A DNA stretch of 64,000 nt. Origin: Spinacia oleracea (Eukaryota > Streptophyta > Magnoliopsida > Caryophyllales > Amaranthaceae). The stretch lies in contig NC_079487.1 in NCBI RefSeq assembly GCF_020520425.1, forward strand, positions 82,961,141 to 83,025,140. Reading direction: 5' to 3'. Under the pieces are notes generated by a model that saw only the letters and a list, made by a program, of their open reading frames with translations, had not been told where the DNA came from and did no database searches. This document shows, in pieces, positions 11,020 to 21,939 of the stretch. How positions within the stretch are numbered: the first letter of the stretch is position 1; each line of letters begins with the position of its first letter. Made by a program: the position numbers and the translations under genes.

Positions 11020-14000
11020 TCAAAGCCATTCTCCAATATGCTTGATTCCCATAGCTGCAGTGTGCGAGTTGTGCTTCGCTTGCGGCAGAGGTTTAGTTAA
11101 TGGATCTGATATGTTGTCATCAGTTCCAATTTTGCTTATCTCGACTTCTTTTCTTTCAACGAACTCTCGTAGAAGGTGAAATCTACGAAGTACATGCTTG
11201 ACTCTCTGGTGGTGTCTAGGCTCTTTTGCCTGTGCAATAGCTCCGTTATTATCACAATACAGGGCTATTGGTCCTTTAATGGAGGGGACTACACCAAGTT
11301 CTCCTATGAACTTCCTTAGCCATATAGCTTCCTTTGCTGCTTCATGTGCAGCAATGTACTCCGCTTCAGTTGTAGAATCCGCAATGGTGCTTTGCTTAGC
11401 ACTTTTCCAGCTTACTGCTCCTCCGTTGAGGCAGAAGACAAACCCAGACTGTGATCTGAAATCATCTTTGTCGGTTTGGAAACTTGCGTCCGTATAGCCT
11501 TTAACAATTAATTCATCATCTCCACCATAGACCAGGAAGTCATCTTTGTGCCTTTTCAGGTACTTCAGAATGTTCTTGGCAGCAGTCCAATGCGCCTCTC
11601 CTGGGTCTGACTGGTATCTGCTCGTAGCACTGAGTGCGTACGCAACATCCGGGCGTGTACATATCATAGCATACATTATTGAACCAATCAATGATGCATA
11701 TGGAATCCCATTCATTCGTCTACGCTCATCAAGTGTTTTTGGGCACTGAGTCTTGCTTAGAGTCATTCCATGAGACATGGGTAGGTAGCCTCGCTTGGAG
11801 TCCGCCATCTTGAACCTATCAAGCACCTTATTGATATAAGTGCTTTGACTAAGTCCAATCATCTTTTTAGATCTATCTCTGTAAATCTTGATGCCCAATA
11901 TGTACTGTGCTTCTCCTAGATCCTTCATCGAAAAACATTTCCCAAGCCAAATCTTGACAGAGTTCAACATAGGAATGTCATTTCCGATAAGTAATATGTC
12001 GTCGACATATAATACTAGGAAAGCAATTTTGCTCCCACTGACCTTCTTGTATACACAAGATTCGTCTGCGTTCTTGATGAAACCAAAGTCACTGACTGCT
12101 TCATCAAAACGTATATTCCAGCTCCTGGATGCCTGCTTCAATCCGTAGATTGACTTCTTTAGCTTGCATACCTTTTTAGCATTCTTTGGATCCTCAAAAC
12201 CTTCAGGCTGTGTCATAAACACAGTTTCTGTTAAAACGCCGTTTAAGAAAGCAGTTTTGACATCCATCTGCCATATTTCGTAATCGTAATATGCAGCGAT
12301 TGCTAACATTATTCGAATAGACTTTAGCATTGCAACTGGTGAAAAGGTTTCATCGTAATCCACACCGTGGACTTGCCTGTAACCTTTTGCAACCAATCTA
12401 GCTTTGAAAACTTCAAGTTTCCCATCCTTGTCCTTTTTCAGTTTGAAAACCCATTTGCTTCCAATGGCTTGGTAGCCATCTGGCAAATCGACCAAATCCC
12501 ATACTTGGTTTTCAGACATGGAGTCTAATTCAGATTGCATGGCTTCTTGCCATTGCTTGGAGCTAGGGCTCGTCATAGCTTGCTTGTAAGTCGCAGGTTC
12601 ATCACTTTCAAGTAATAGAACGTCATAGCTCTCGTTCGTCAAAATACCTAAGTACCTCTCCGGTTGAGATCTATATCTTTGCGATCTACGCGGGGTAACA
12701 TTTCTAGATTGACCATGATTCTCACCAGATTCTTCTAAAGATCTCTGAGTTTCATCCTGAATGTCATCTTGAGCATTCTCTAGAGTTTGTTGTTCGACTC
12801 GAATTTCTTCGAGGTCTACTTTTCTCCCACTTGTCATTTTGGAAATGTGATCCTTCTCCAAAAAGACACCATCTCGAGCAACAAACACTTTGTTCTCAGA
12901 TGTATTGTAGAAGTAATACCCCTTTGTTTCCTTTGGATAGCCCACAAGGATACATTTGTCAGATTTTGGATGAAGTTTGTCTGAAATTAATCGTTTGACG
13001 TATACTTCACATCCCCAAATCTTAAGAAAAGACACATTTGGAGGTTTTCCAAACCATAATTCGTATGGAGTCTTTTCGACAGCTTTAGACGGAGCTCTAT
13101 TTATAGTGAGTGCAGCTGTATTTAGTGCATGTCCCCAAAATTCTAATGGAAGTTCGGCCTGACCCATCATTGACCTGACCATGTCTAGCAAGGTTCTGTT
13201 CCTCCGTTCTGACACACCGTTCCATTGTGGTGTTCCAGGAGGAGTCAATTCTGATAGAATTCCACATTCTTTCAGATGGTCATCAAATTCATAGCTCAGA
13301 TATTCACCGCCTCTATCAGACCGCAGTGCCTTAATCTTCTTGCCTAATTGATTCTCTACTTCACTCTGAAATTCCTTGAATTTGACAAAGGATTCAGACT
13401 TATGCTTCATTAGGTAGACATAACCATACCTACTGAAGTCATCAGTGAAAGTGATAAAGTAGCTGAAACCACCTCTAGCATTTGTACTCATTGGTCCACA
13501 TACATCTGTATGGATTAAACCCAATAGTTCATTTGCTCTTTCTCCAACTTTAGAGAAAGGTTGCTTTGTCATTTTGCCAAGTAAACATGATTCGCATTTA
13601 CCATAATCCTCTAAGTCAAATGGTTCTAGAATTCCTTCTCTTTGAAGTCTTTCTAAGCGTTTCAAGTTTATATGGCCTAATCGACAATGCCACAGATAGG
13701 TGAGATCTGAATCATCCTTTTTGGCCTTTTTGGTATTTATGTTATATACTTGTTTGTCGTGATCTAATAAATAAAGTCCATTGACTAATCTAGCAGATCC
13801 ATAAAACATCTCTTTAAAATAAAACGAACAACTATTGTCTTTTATTATAAAGGAAAATCCCTTAGCATCTAAGCAAGAAACTGAAATGATGTTTTTAGTA
13901 AGACTTGGAACATGGAAACATTCTTCCAGTTCCAAAACTAGCCCGGAGGGCAACGACAAATAGTAAGTTCCTACGGCTAATGCAGCAATCCGTGCTCCAT

Positions 14001-14985
14001 TTCCCACTCGTAGGTCGACTTCTCCCTTGCTTAACTTTCTACTTCTTCTTAGTCCCTGTGGATTGGAACATAAGTGTGAGCCACAACCAGTATCTAATAC
14101 CCAAGAAGTTGAATTAGCAAGTATACAGTCTATAACGAAAATACCTGAAGATGGAACGACTGTTCCGTTCTTCTGATCTTCCTTTAGCTTCAAGCAATCT
14201 CTCTTCCAATGCCCCTTCTTCTTGCAGTAGAAGCATTCGGATTCAGAAGTGGGTTGACTGACCTTCCTCTTTGCAGATTTGGCGCCAGTTTGCTTAGTTG
14301 GGCTGGCCTTGTTGCCACCTTTCTTAGCATTCCTCTTCTTTCCAGATTTCTTGAACTTGCCCCCACGCACCATAAGCACATCTTGCTTATTACTTTTGAG
14401 CGTCTTTTCAGCGGTCTTCAGCATACCGTGAAGCTCAGTGAGCGTTTTGTCCAGACTATTCATACTGTAGTTCAGTTTGAACTGATCATACCCGCTATGA
14501 AGAGAATGGAGGATGGTGTCTATAGCCATTTCCTGAGAAAATTGCTGATCCAGCCGACTCATATTCTCAATGAGTCCAATCATTTTGAGAACATGTGGAC
14601 TTACGGGCTCGCCTTTCTTAAGCTTGGTCTCAAGAATTTGCCTATGAGTCTCGAATCTTTCGACTCGAGCCAGATCTTGGAACATGTTCTTCAACTCACT
14701 GATGATTGTGAAAGCATCTGAGTTGATGAACGTTTTCTGCAGATCCGCACTCATGGTGGCGAGCATTAGACATTTCACATCCTTGTTGGCATCAATCCAA
14801 CGATTGAGGGCAGCCTGAGTGACCCCGTCGCCAGGAGCTTCGGGCATCGCCTCATCCAGGACATACTCCTTTTCTTCCTGCATAAGAACTATTTGCAAGT
14901 TCCTTTGCCAGTCAAGGAAGTTTTTCCCGTTCAACTTCTCCTTTTCGAGAATTGATCGAATGTTGAATGAATTGTTGTTTGCCAT
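11020..14985 (-). CDS. Copia-1 gag-pol polyprotein
   Basis: A single uninterrupted frame of 1321 residues, counted from the Met before ANNNSFNIRS (an upstream in-frame Met at 15078 is possible but starts in leader sequence). Order: Gag with copia-type gag domain, CCHC knuckle CFYCKKKGHWKRDC (near residue 250), aspartic protease with LDTGCGSH, pre-integrase HCRLGH, integrase with HTDVCGP, LRSDRGGEY and the Glu in GVSERRNR, reverse transcriptase with DVKTAFLNG and YVDDILL, and RNase H with YTDASF and STTEAEY. The integrase-before-RT order is diagnostic of Ty1/copia. All catalytic residues I can check are present, so the copy may be able to move. I cannot assign the lineage firmly. Confidence 0.95.
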   Translation of the reverse strand: MANNNSFNIRSILEKEKLNGKNFLDWQRNLQIVLMQEEKEYVLDEAMPEAPGDGVTQAALNRWIDANKDVKCLMLATMSADLQKTFINSDAFTIISELKNMFQDLARVERFETHRQILETKLKKGEPVSPHVLKMIGLIENMSRLDQQFSQEMAIDTILHSLHSGYDQFKLNYSMNSLDKTLTELHGMLKTAEKTLKSNKQDVLMVRGGKFKKSGKKRNAKKGGNKASPTKQTGAKSAKRKVSQPTSESECFYCKKKGHWKRDCLKLKEDQKNGTVVPSSGIFVIDCILANSTSWVLDTGCGSHLCSNPQGLRRSRKLSKGEVDLRVGNGARIAALAVGTYYLSLPSGLVLELEECFHVPSLTKNIISVSCLDAKGFSFIIKDNSCSFYFKEMFYGSARLVNGLYLLDHDKQVYNINTKKAKKDDSDLTYLWHCRLGHINLKRLERLQREGILEPFDLEDYGKCESCLLGKMTKQPFSKVGERANELLGLIHTDVCGPMSTNARGGFSYFITFTDDFSRYGYVYLMKHKSESFVKFKEFQSEVENQLGKKIKALRSDRGGEYLSYEFDDHLKECGILSELTPPGTPQWNGVSERRNRTLLDMVRSMMGQAELPLEFWGHALNTAALTINRAPSKAVEKTPYELWFGKPPNVSFLKIWGCEVYVKRLISDKLHPKSDKCILVGYPKETKGYYFYNTSENKVFVARDGVFLEKDHISKMTSGRKVDLEEIRVEQQTLENAQDDIQDETQRSLEESGENHGQSRNVTPRRSQRYRSQPERYLGILTNESYDVLLLESDEPATYKQAMTSPSSKQWQEAMQSELDSMSENQVWDLVDLPDGYQAIGSKWVFKLKKDKDGKLEVFKARLVAKGYRQVHGVDYDETFSPVAMLKSIRIMLAIAAYYDYEIWQMDVKTAFLNGVLTETVFMTQPEGFEDPKNAKKVCKLKKSIYGLKQASRSWNIRFDEAVSDFGFIKNADESCVYKKVSGSKIAFLVLYVDDILLIGNDIPMLNSVKIWLGKCFSMKDLGEAQYILGIKIYRDRSKKMIGLSQSTYINKVLDRFKMADSKRGYLPMSHGMTLSKTQCPKTLDERRRMNGIPYASLIGSIMYAMICTRPDVAYALSATSRYQSDPGEAHWTAAKNILKYLKRHKDDFLVYGGDDELIVKGYTDASFQTDKDDFRSQSGFVFCLNGGAVSWKSAKQSTIADSTTEAEYIAAHEAAKEAIWLRKFIGELGVVPSIKGPIALYCDNNGAIAQAKEPRHHQRVKHVLRRFHLLREFVERKEVEISKIGTDDNISDPLTKPLPQAKHNSHTAAMGIKHIGEWL

Positions 14986-16393
14986 ATTAAAAACTACAAT
15001 TGAAAAGAATAAACAAATAAATAACCATTCACAGTTTCTCTTAATAAACTTAAATTCTAGCATACATGCATAATTCAATGTTTATTAAGCATTTTATTCA
15101 AGTTATGTGTTCCGGCAGGTGTGAATAAAATGATTCCAAGATCCTAAAATCATTGAAGAACTAAGCACAGTTTGTCGACTTAATCCTAGAACATCTTAGG
15201 TAAGCAAAAGCCTTTTGCTAATAGTCTAGAAACTATTCTTGGTTGATAGGTACGTCTAAGAACTTATTAGGTAAACCTATCGAATTTGCCACGACATAAA
15301 AGGACTCCTTACTTATATCGTTGAGTTTCACCAAAACTAACATGTACTCACAATTATTTGTGTACCTTGCCCCTTTAGGACCAATAAGTAACACCTCGCT
15401 GAGCGAAAACTATTACTAGATTGATGTAAAGGATATCCAAGCAAGTGTATATTTTGGCATGGCACCTTTTAACTCAATTTTTAAGTTTGGAACTTAAGGC
15501 TCTTACTATGTTGGTTAGATTTTAAGTGAACTAAAATCCTTAATCATGCAACATAATCAAGCTTTTGATCTCATGCATTTTAAGACATATTTAAAGCAAT
15601 AAATAACTTAAAACATGCATAAGATATTTGTGATCTAGTATGGCCCGACTTCATCTTGAAGCTTTGACTTCAAAGTCCGTCTTGAAAATCTCCGTGGGAG
15701 GCACCATTTTCTTCAAATAGGATAAGCTATAACTAATTACAACTATTTGATGGTTCGCAGACCATATTTGAATTGAAAATTAACTTTGGTACTTTAGACC
15801 AATTACATTCAAATTAATGGTACGCAGACCATATTTTCTATCCTATTTGGGCCATACTAGTCACTTCATAACCTGCAAAACAGTACATATACAATATATA
15901 CCATTCACCCATTCATTATCATGAATGGCCCACATAGCTGGTTAGTTAAAACACATTATGCATCACGTAAACATTTGCAGCAATTAATCAAGGGCACCAA
16001 TAATCTACCAATTATTCAGTCCTTATTAATTCTAATCGAGTTGTTTTAACCTTAAGGATTTGTAGACCTAATCAAGAGTTTATGACTAAAAAGCGCTCCC
16101 ATTCAAACCAATAAATTCATATGCTTTACTAATTTTAAACATAAAATTGTATTTCTAGTCTAACCGGAAACATACAAATTTAATTAAAATTTAAAGCTCA
16201 TATAAATTTATAATTGAATCCAAAAAATTTAATTTAATTTCAGTCGTATTTAAATTAATTCATGATTTTAATTTTAGTAAAATAATTAGAATAAATTCCA
16301 TTTATTATAATTATAATATTCAAAATTAAAATCCAAGAAATTAATTCAAATTATTAATTTTAAAATTAATTAAAATTACGTGAACTGAAATTT
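14986..16393. other. Copia-1 leader, AT-rich part
   Basis: Non-coding leader between the GC-rich repeat and gag. No open frame of note. It contains repeated phrases about (GGTACGCAGACCATA), seen near 15745-15835. Confidence 0.5.
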
Positions 16394-16429
16394 TCAAATT
16401 AAACATTCAAAACGATCTAATCGTAACGC

Positions 16430-17010
16430 AAACACCCTACGCGTTGCACGCCCATGGGCCGTACGCACACAGCCATTGCTGGCCATGTGCGCGCAGCCCA
16501 TGCGCTCGTCGCATAGCTGCTGCTGTCCTATCGCAAGCCTCCGCACAGCGCCCCATCGCACGCGAGCTATCGCTCGCAGTGCGCGCGCGAGATCGCTCGC
16601 TGGGCGCGCTGGCTCGCTCGCTGTGCGCGCGAGCCATCGCTCGCTGGGGCGCGACATCGCTCGTTGGGCGAGCGACATCGCGCGCTGCGCGCGCGAGCCA
16701 TCGCTCGCTGGGGCGCGACATCGCTCGCTGGGCGAGCGACATCGCGCGCTGCGCGCGCGAGCAGTGCTGGGCGCAGCGCTCGTGGCACGCGAGCTTGCGC
16801 TCGCTGCGCGCGAGGCTGCGCGCACTTGTGCGAGGCAGCGCGCGTTGTGGCGCAGCTCGCTTGCTGCCCACACGCGACTGCCTTGGCTCGCCCTTCGCCC
16901 ATGCCCATTCGTTCATTGCTCGTGGCACACGACACAAGGCAGGGCTTCTGCCTTGTGCTCGTGCACTACGCCCTTGCTCATTGCATTCGTGCCGCACGGG
17001 CGACGAGCTC
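16430..17010. repeat. GC-rich internal repeat in the Copia-1 leader
   Basis: Strongly GC-rich and palindrome-rich (GCGCGC, GCGAGC, CGCTCG) between AT-rich flanks. A block of about 63 bp starting CATCGCTCGCTGGGGCGCG is repeated near 16636 and 16699. Long open frames exist in all frames here because stops are rare. They are low-complexity Ala/Arg/Ser and are not called as genes. Confidence 0.7.
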
Positions 17011-17817
17011 CCTTGCTCGTCGTCTCATGCCCGCATTATACAACACCCCTTAAGGGTAACACGAAGCGTCCATTGCTTCGTGCGTGCAAGTTAATTGAAC
17101 GAATCGCATAAAATTTTAAAATTTTATATTTAAAATTAATGACAAATTAATAAATCTTATTAATTTCATAATTTTAGGGCGAAAAAATCGAAAATTTATT
17201 ATCCAATTGATTTCCGATTGATATGGATTCAAGTCTAGGTCATAAAAATTTAAAATTTATCGTAAATTTACAATTTTTATGGTGGTTTTTAATCATAGGT
17301 TTCTAATTAAATTACAATTAATTATGAAAATCAAATTAATTCTAAATTATTCTAATTTTCAACAAATTAATCATAATTACAAATTAGATTGCATAATTAA
17401 CAAGACTAGGCATTCAAACTTGTTAAACATATGCAGTAGGTCAATCAAAAATTCAAGATTTATCAACAGGAATCGCAAATATTTAATTTAACATCTTAAA
17501 TTTACGAAATTTTGCATTCGAAAAACTAAAACCTTCGAAAAGTCATAGTTAGGCTTCGAATTTGAGAATTCTGGGTTCGGCAGAAAAACACTATTTTTGT
17601 CAAAATTTTAGAATGCCTTTTACATGCGGAATTGACACAAAAATCACTCAATTCGGATGAGTAATGAAGAAACTGCCGAAAAACTGCGTACATATAATTA
17701 AATAAACGCAATTTGCAATTAATTAACAATTACGAAAATTAATCACCCCTTTTAATTCTTGCAAATTTGTAATATTTAACCATGTTCATGCAATTTAGAT
17801 TATGAAAATAATAAGGG

Positions 17818-17830
17818 GCTCGTGATACCA
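17818..17830 (-). other. Copia-1 primer binding site (initiator tRNA-Met)
   Basis: One base from the 5' LTR the minus strand reads TGGTATCACGAGC. This matches the usual plant copia PBS TGGTATCAGAGC except for one extra base. Confidence 0.75.
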
Positions 17831-17831
17831 C

Positions 17832-19216
17832 TGTTAGGTTATGATACATATGACATTACATAAATCATGCGGAAACAACCATTAACCCAGGACAACATAT
17901 TATTTACACATAATCATATAGCATAATTTAGATGCATACTCTTTGTTGCGTGCCCTCCCTAGCTGCGCCCGAACCGAACAAGAACAAGTCTTTTAGGACT
18001 CCAAGTGTCGTCCCTCCGTAGATAGTCCACAGCACGTCCGGATCCGCCTTAAGATTGACCAACTAGAATCGCCCTTAAGGTACTAGAAAATTTCGGCACT
18101 TTTGAGCAAGATGTGTGTTTGATTTTCTCTCAAAAAACTCACTTTTGAATACTTTGAAACTTGTGTATAAATTATGACCCCTAGGCCTTTATTTATAGAG
18201 TTATGGAAAAGGAATCGTAATCCTAGTAGGATGCGAATTAATTGGAATTAGAATCCTACATGAATTCTATTTAATTAATTTATCCAATTAGGAATAGAAA
18301 TTTAATCATACACTGACTCTTGTAGATTCAGGAATCACGCATGAGCACAAACTCACACACACACGGCAGCCACAAGGGCTGCCCATGCGCGTGCGAGCAG
18401 CAGCCCGCGCAGCACGGCCCACGCAGCCGTGGCCTCTTGGCGCGCGCTGGGCCTGCCTTGCGGTAGGCCTGGGCGCTGCCTTGGCTGGGCTTGTGGCGCG
18501 CATGCTTGCTGGGCGATGGCCCCGGCTTCGTGCTGGGCCTTCGTCCGGCAAGCCTCGTCCGATGCTAATTCGTACGATACGCTTCCGATTAAATTTCCAT
18601 TTCCGGAATCTATTTCCGATACGAACAATATTTAATATTTCCGATTCCGGAATTAATTTCCGTTTCGAACAAATATTTAATATTTCCGTTTCCGGAATTA
18701 TTTTTCGATTCCGGTAATATTTCCGATTCTGACAATATTTCCGTTTCCGGCAATATTTCCGATTCTGGTAATATTTCCATTTCCAATAATATTTTCCGAT
18801 ACGTACCATGTTTCCGTTTCCGGCAACATCTACGACTTGGATAATATTCATATTTCCGACACGATCCATATTTCCGTTTCCGGCAATATCATCGCTTCCG
18901 GAGTATTCATTTCTTGCCTGTGACGATCTTAGCTCCCACTGAAACCAAGATCCGTCGGTTCCGAATATTCATAGATGGAGTATTTAATGCCATTAAATAC
19001 TTGATCCGTTTACGTACTATTTGTGTGACCCTACGGGTTCAGTCAAGAGTAAGCTGTGGATTAATATCATTAATTCCACTTGAACTGAAGCGGCCTCTAG
19101 CTAGGCATTCAGCTCACTTGATCTCACTGAATTATTAACTTGTTAATTAATACTGAACCGCATTTATTAGACTTAACATAGAATGCATACTTGGACCAAG
19201 GGCATTATTTCCTTCA
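17832..19216 (-). repeat. Copia-1 5' LTR
   Basis: Same 1385-bp sequence as 8771-10155, offset by 9061 bases. On the minus strand the sequence TTTATAAAT within CTCTATAAATAAAGG (near 18187-18200) is a plausible LTR TATA box. Confidence 0.95.
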
Positions 19217-20616
19217 CTACCCTCTTCACAACCAGTATTGCTCTCCTAGAATCCCAAGAAGCATATACGTAGAACGGACAACCAGTGACACACTTCACCC
19301 CTAACCTTTGTTGCCTACGCATGTTGCTAGCTTGTATGAACAAATTTCTCCCTTGTAGAACAGCATACTTGGCCACTGCATCATTGAAGGCAGCCCTGTT
19401 GGGAAACCTTTGCCCCACTTTCCACTGGAACACAGAAAAATCTGTGTGTTCACCAACCAAGACAGCTCGCCTTCTCCTCCTCCCAACAGTCAAATCCTCA
19501 TCACCACTATCAGGGGGAGTGTGTATATCATCCTCGCTATCCTCGTACTCACTCACATAACCACCATCAGCACTAGTACCCTCCCCTGTTGTAGGCTTTG
19601 ACGGAACATAACCTAACTTTCCCTCAGCTGCCTCCCTTTGAAGTTGTTGAGCTACTTCAAAGAGCTTGTTGTTACAGCTCTTTATCCTTTCCCTAGCTAC
19701 AACATACTCCTCATCGCTTTCATCCGAGTCAGATTGTTTCTCATCAGCTAACAACTCCTCATTCTCTACCTCCAGCTCCAGATTATCAACATAGTCACTC
19801 AGCTCACCATCTGATTCACCTTCTTCTACCTCAAAGTTGGAATCCACATCATCTTCATCACTTATGTCAGAGAGCAATTCTCTGTATTTCAATGGACTTT
19901 CAGGTCTGGGATCCTCCCATTCATAGTTTTCTAGGAATTCATTTTCATTGGTTTCAAGGGGGGGGGGTTGCTGTTGAGATTTTCAGATTTTTGAGAGGGG
20001 GAGTTGATGTTTTTTCTGGATTTTTTTGGGGTGGACTTGGTTTTTTTGGGTAGCAGATCTGTTTTGGTTTGTTTTGTGGGGTTTCCAGGGGTAGGGGACA
20101 GTTTCTTTTTGGCTGTGGCATCATCTTTTATGGTAGTTGATGAGGTGGCAACATCATTTTTGGCTAAATGTGAGGTGGAAGCATCTTTTTTTCCTGTTAA
20201 TGAGGTGGCAGCATCTTTCTTAGCTGCTGATGACAAGGCAGGAATTTTTGGGGGGATGAAAAAACAACATTTTTAACTGTTGTGTTTGTGTCTTTTAAGT
20301 TAGGTAACTCACCACCATGAAACACATATAGCTCAACACACCTATACTTCAACACCAATTCAGCCAACTTCAAAACCTCTTCATCTTTATACACCTTCCT
20401 TAATCCATTTGCTAAACTTTGCCCAGGAATCAAGTAATAAAGCCCTTCAATACTCTCATGTCCACATTTCTTAGCTAAATCTTCTAAATCCCACCAACAC
20501 AACTCATCAATATCAACATTAAAGGTTCTACCTCGACCTCCCTCGTAAACTGTCTCACCATTCGAAACCTTTTTAAACACACCACTATGCCAAAATTTCA
20601 CAGTACCCGGAGCCAT
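19217..20616 (-). pseudogene. MULE-1 MURA-like transposase, N-terminal part
   Basis: This part starts at the Met of MAPGTVKFWH (20616). The first 130 residues form the N-terminal region shared with MULE-2 (compare YEGGRGRTFNVD here with YSGGRVDVFDYI there). Then comes an acidic linker and the MuDR-type zinc-binding region (KCVTGCPFYVYASW). The frame shifts twice: near 20245 between a T6 and a C6 run, and at a nine-base C run at 19960-19968. The coding ends at the copia insertion (19216) in ...VVKRVD and resumes at 8770, and the CTACC duplication rejoins the frame exactly. The homopolymer shifts could be sequencing errors; the copia insertion is not. Confidence 0.85.
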
Positions 20617-21199
20617 CCTACCAATTTTCAAACATAAATAGATAAATCAACAACAATTCAACTAATTCTAACACATAAACAATCCTTCAAATTTGAATTC
20701 AAGAACGAATTTTTACCCAACTTTTTTTCAAATTTACGAAAATTAAAAGAAATTAACAACTTCATTACCAACTAATTAGCAGAAAAGCTAGGGTTTTGAG
20801 CAAAACACGAGAAATCAAGCCTAGATTACAAAAACAACCAAAAATGGTAAGCAAAAAAATTAGGGTTTGTAGGTCTGACCTTCAATTGTACGATTTGTGG
20901 GGCAGAAATTCAATGCGCGTTGATGAAGTTGACTAATTCCACCAAAAACGTCGCTGATGATATCATGAGGAAGTACAATTGCAGTTGGAGGTTAGTAATG
21001 GAGGAGAGAGAGAGAGAGGAAATTGCGAGCAGAGGTTTTGGAGAGGAGATGAAGTACAATTGCTGACTTAGTGTTTAGGTTTTTAATTTTTTGGGAGATT
21101 TTTAATTAATGTATGACGTGGCAAAGATTTTTGGGGGGAAACCAAGTTTTTTTTGTCAACGTAATATCGTTGACTTATTAGCCGGTCACCAGTCAAGTT
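20617..21199 (-). promoter_or_regulatory. MULE-1 transposase upstream region
   Basis: No coding is seen. The region holds an AT-rich leader, a possible 5' UTR, and a GA tract (21005-21020, GAGAGAGAGAGAG), then a T-rich stretch before the right TIR. No TATA box could be fixed. Confidence 0.35.
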
Positions 21200-21320
21200 G
21201 GTTCAATAAAAGTCAATGGGTACTTAAGGTGGGATTAATAAATAATATGTTGTAGGTGGGATTAATTAAAGAAAACCGGCCAAAGGTGGGATTATTTTTA
21301 ACAAATTTTCCTTTCATATT
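21200..21320 (-). repeat. MULE-1 right TIR with target duplication
   Basis: Inverted copy of 3361-3473 over 112 bp, followed by TTTCATATT at 21312-21320. Both TIRs carry the motif AATCCCACCT three times, which could be sites for transposase (inference). Confidence 0.9.
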
Positions 21321-21393
21321 TTGGTTTTTAGTTTTATAGAAAACAAAAACGATAAAGAACGAACCCTAAGATTTTATTAATTTTAGTTTTGTA

Positions 21394-21422
21394 CTCCCTC
21401 CATTCCCTTTTGTTCTTCCCCT
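21394..21422 (+). repeat. mariner left TIR
   Basis: CTCCCTCCATTCCCTTTTG then TTCTTCCCCT, after TA at 21392-21393. It matches the inverted right end with one mismatch over the first 27 bases. Confidence 0.9.
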
Positions 21423-21810
21423 AAAGAATGTTGGGTGTGGTTTAAGAAAACTGAATCTTGGTTTGTATTGGGATATGAGTAATGATTGGGTGTAAGAATA
21501 ATGATTGGGTGTAAGAAATTGAATAAAGTAAAGAGAGAGAAAGTATTTAATTAATAGGGAGAAAAGTAGATATTTTATTAAAGTATTGAAAGAAATCAGC
21601 AAAAAAATTCAGTCACATGGGGTATGGGACCCATCTGCTGTTACATGGACCAATCAGAAACAATCATACAATGACTCACGTTTTTTTTGGCTGGAAATTT
21701 AGCCCAAACAATTGATTTCAGTTTTCCCTCCAAATTTTCCCCCAAATAAAAAAACAGGGGATTTTCATTTTCCCTCCAAATTTTTGAGGGGTTGACATAG
21801 TGAATTCCCT

Positions 21811-21820
21811 TTATAAATAG
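21811..21820 (+). promoter_or_regulatory. TATA box of mariner transposase gene
   Basis: TTATAAATAG about 120 bp before the start codon at 21940. Transcription would start near 21845, leaving a leader of about 95 bases. Confidence 0.65.
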
Positions 21821-21939
21821 GGTCACTTTCCCCCCACAAAAGACCAAAATCTGACTTTTACCAAGTTCAATAAATACAAGGAAAACACCAAAATTTCTTC
21901 CTCAATTCAGCATTAAATAGCAAAAAAACAGGGGACTTA

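Larger units (their letters stand above)
8771..19216 (-). mobile_element. Copia-1: complete Ty1/copia retrotransposon
   Basis: Length is 10446 bp. It is flanked by the 5-bp duplication CTACC (8766-8770, 19217-19221). LTRs of 1385 bp begin TGTTAGG and end CCTTCA; the two copies look identical by reading, and all open frames in them match exactly, which points to a very recent insertion. The order on the minus strand is 5' LTR, PBS, long leader with a GC-rich repeat, one gag-pol frame, about 860 bp without coding, PPT, 3' LTR. The internal region is long for a copia element because of the 2.8-kb leader. The insertion splits a MULE transposase exon. Confidence 0.96.
3361..21311. mobile_element. 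MULE-1: two-gene Mutator-like element (about 7.5 kb without the nested copia)
   Basis: Both ends are defined. Inverted repeats of about 112 bp (3361-3473 and 21200-21311) begin GGAAAATTTGTT and are flanked by the 9-bp duplication TTTCATATT (3352-3360, 21312-21320), the size usual for Mutator elements. A transposase gene reads leftward from the right TIR (20616 down to about 5428). A GRF zinc-finger gene reads rightward from the left TIR (3717-4451), so the genes converge. A copia element (8771-19216) sits within a transposase exon. The transposase also has a nonsense codon and two frameshifts, so this copy cannot supply it. Confidence 0.92.
3220..21366. mobile_element. short MITE (PIF/Harbinger-like), split by the MULE
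   Basis: The sequence left of the MULE starts GGGCTGGTTTGGT after TAA (3217-3219). The sequence right of it ends AAGAACGAACCC before TAA (21367-21369). Removing the MULE and one copy of its target duplication leaves an AT-rich element of about 180 bp with weakly matching inverted ends and a TAA duplication, as in Tourist-type MITEs. The TIR match is imperfect, so this is a tentative call. Confidence 0.35.

Noticed and set aside
11198-11497. Plus-strand frames inside both gag-pol genes
   Set aside because: Antisense shadows of the polyprotein frames.
16394-17111. Several frames of 120-216 codons on both strands
   Set aside because: GC-rich palindromic repeat lacks stops in most frames; the Ala/Arg/Ser-rich products are not protein-like.
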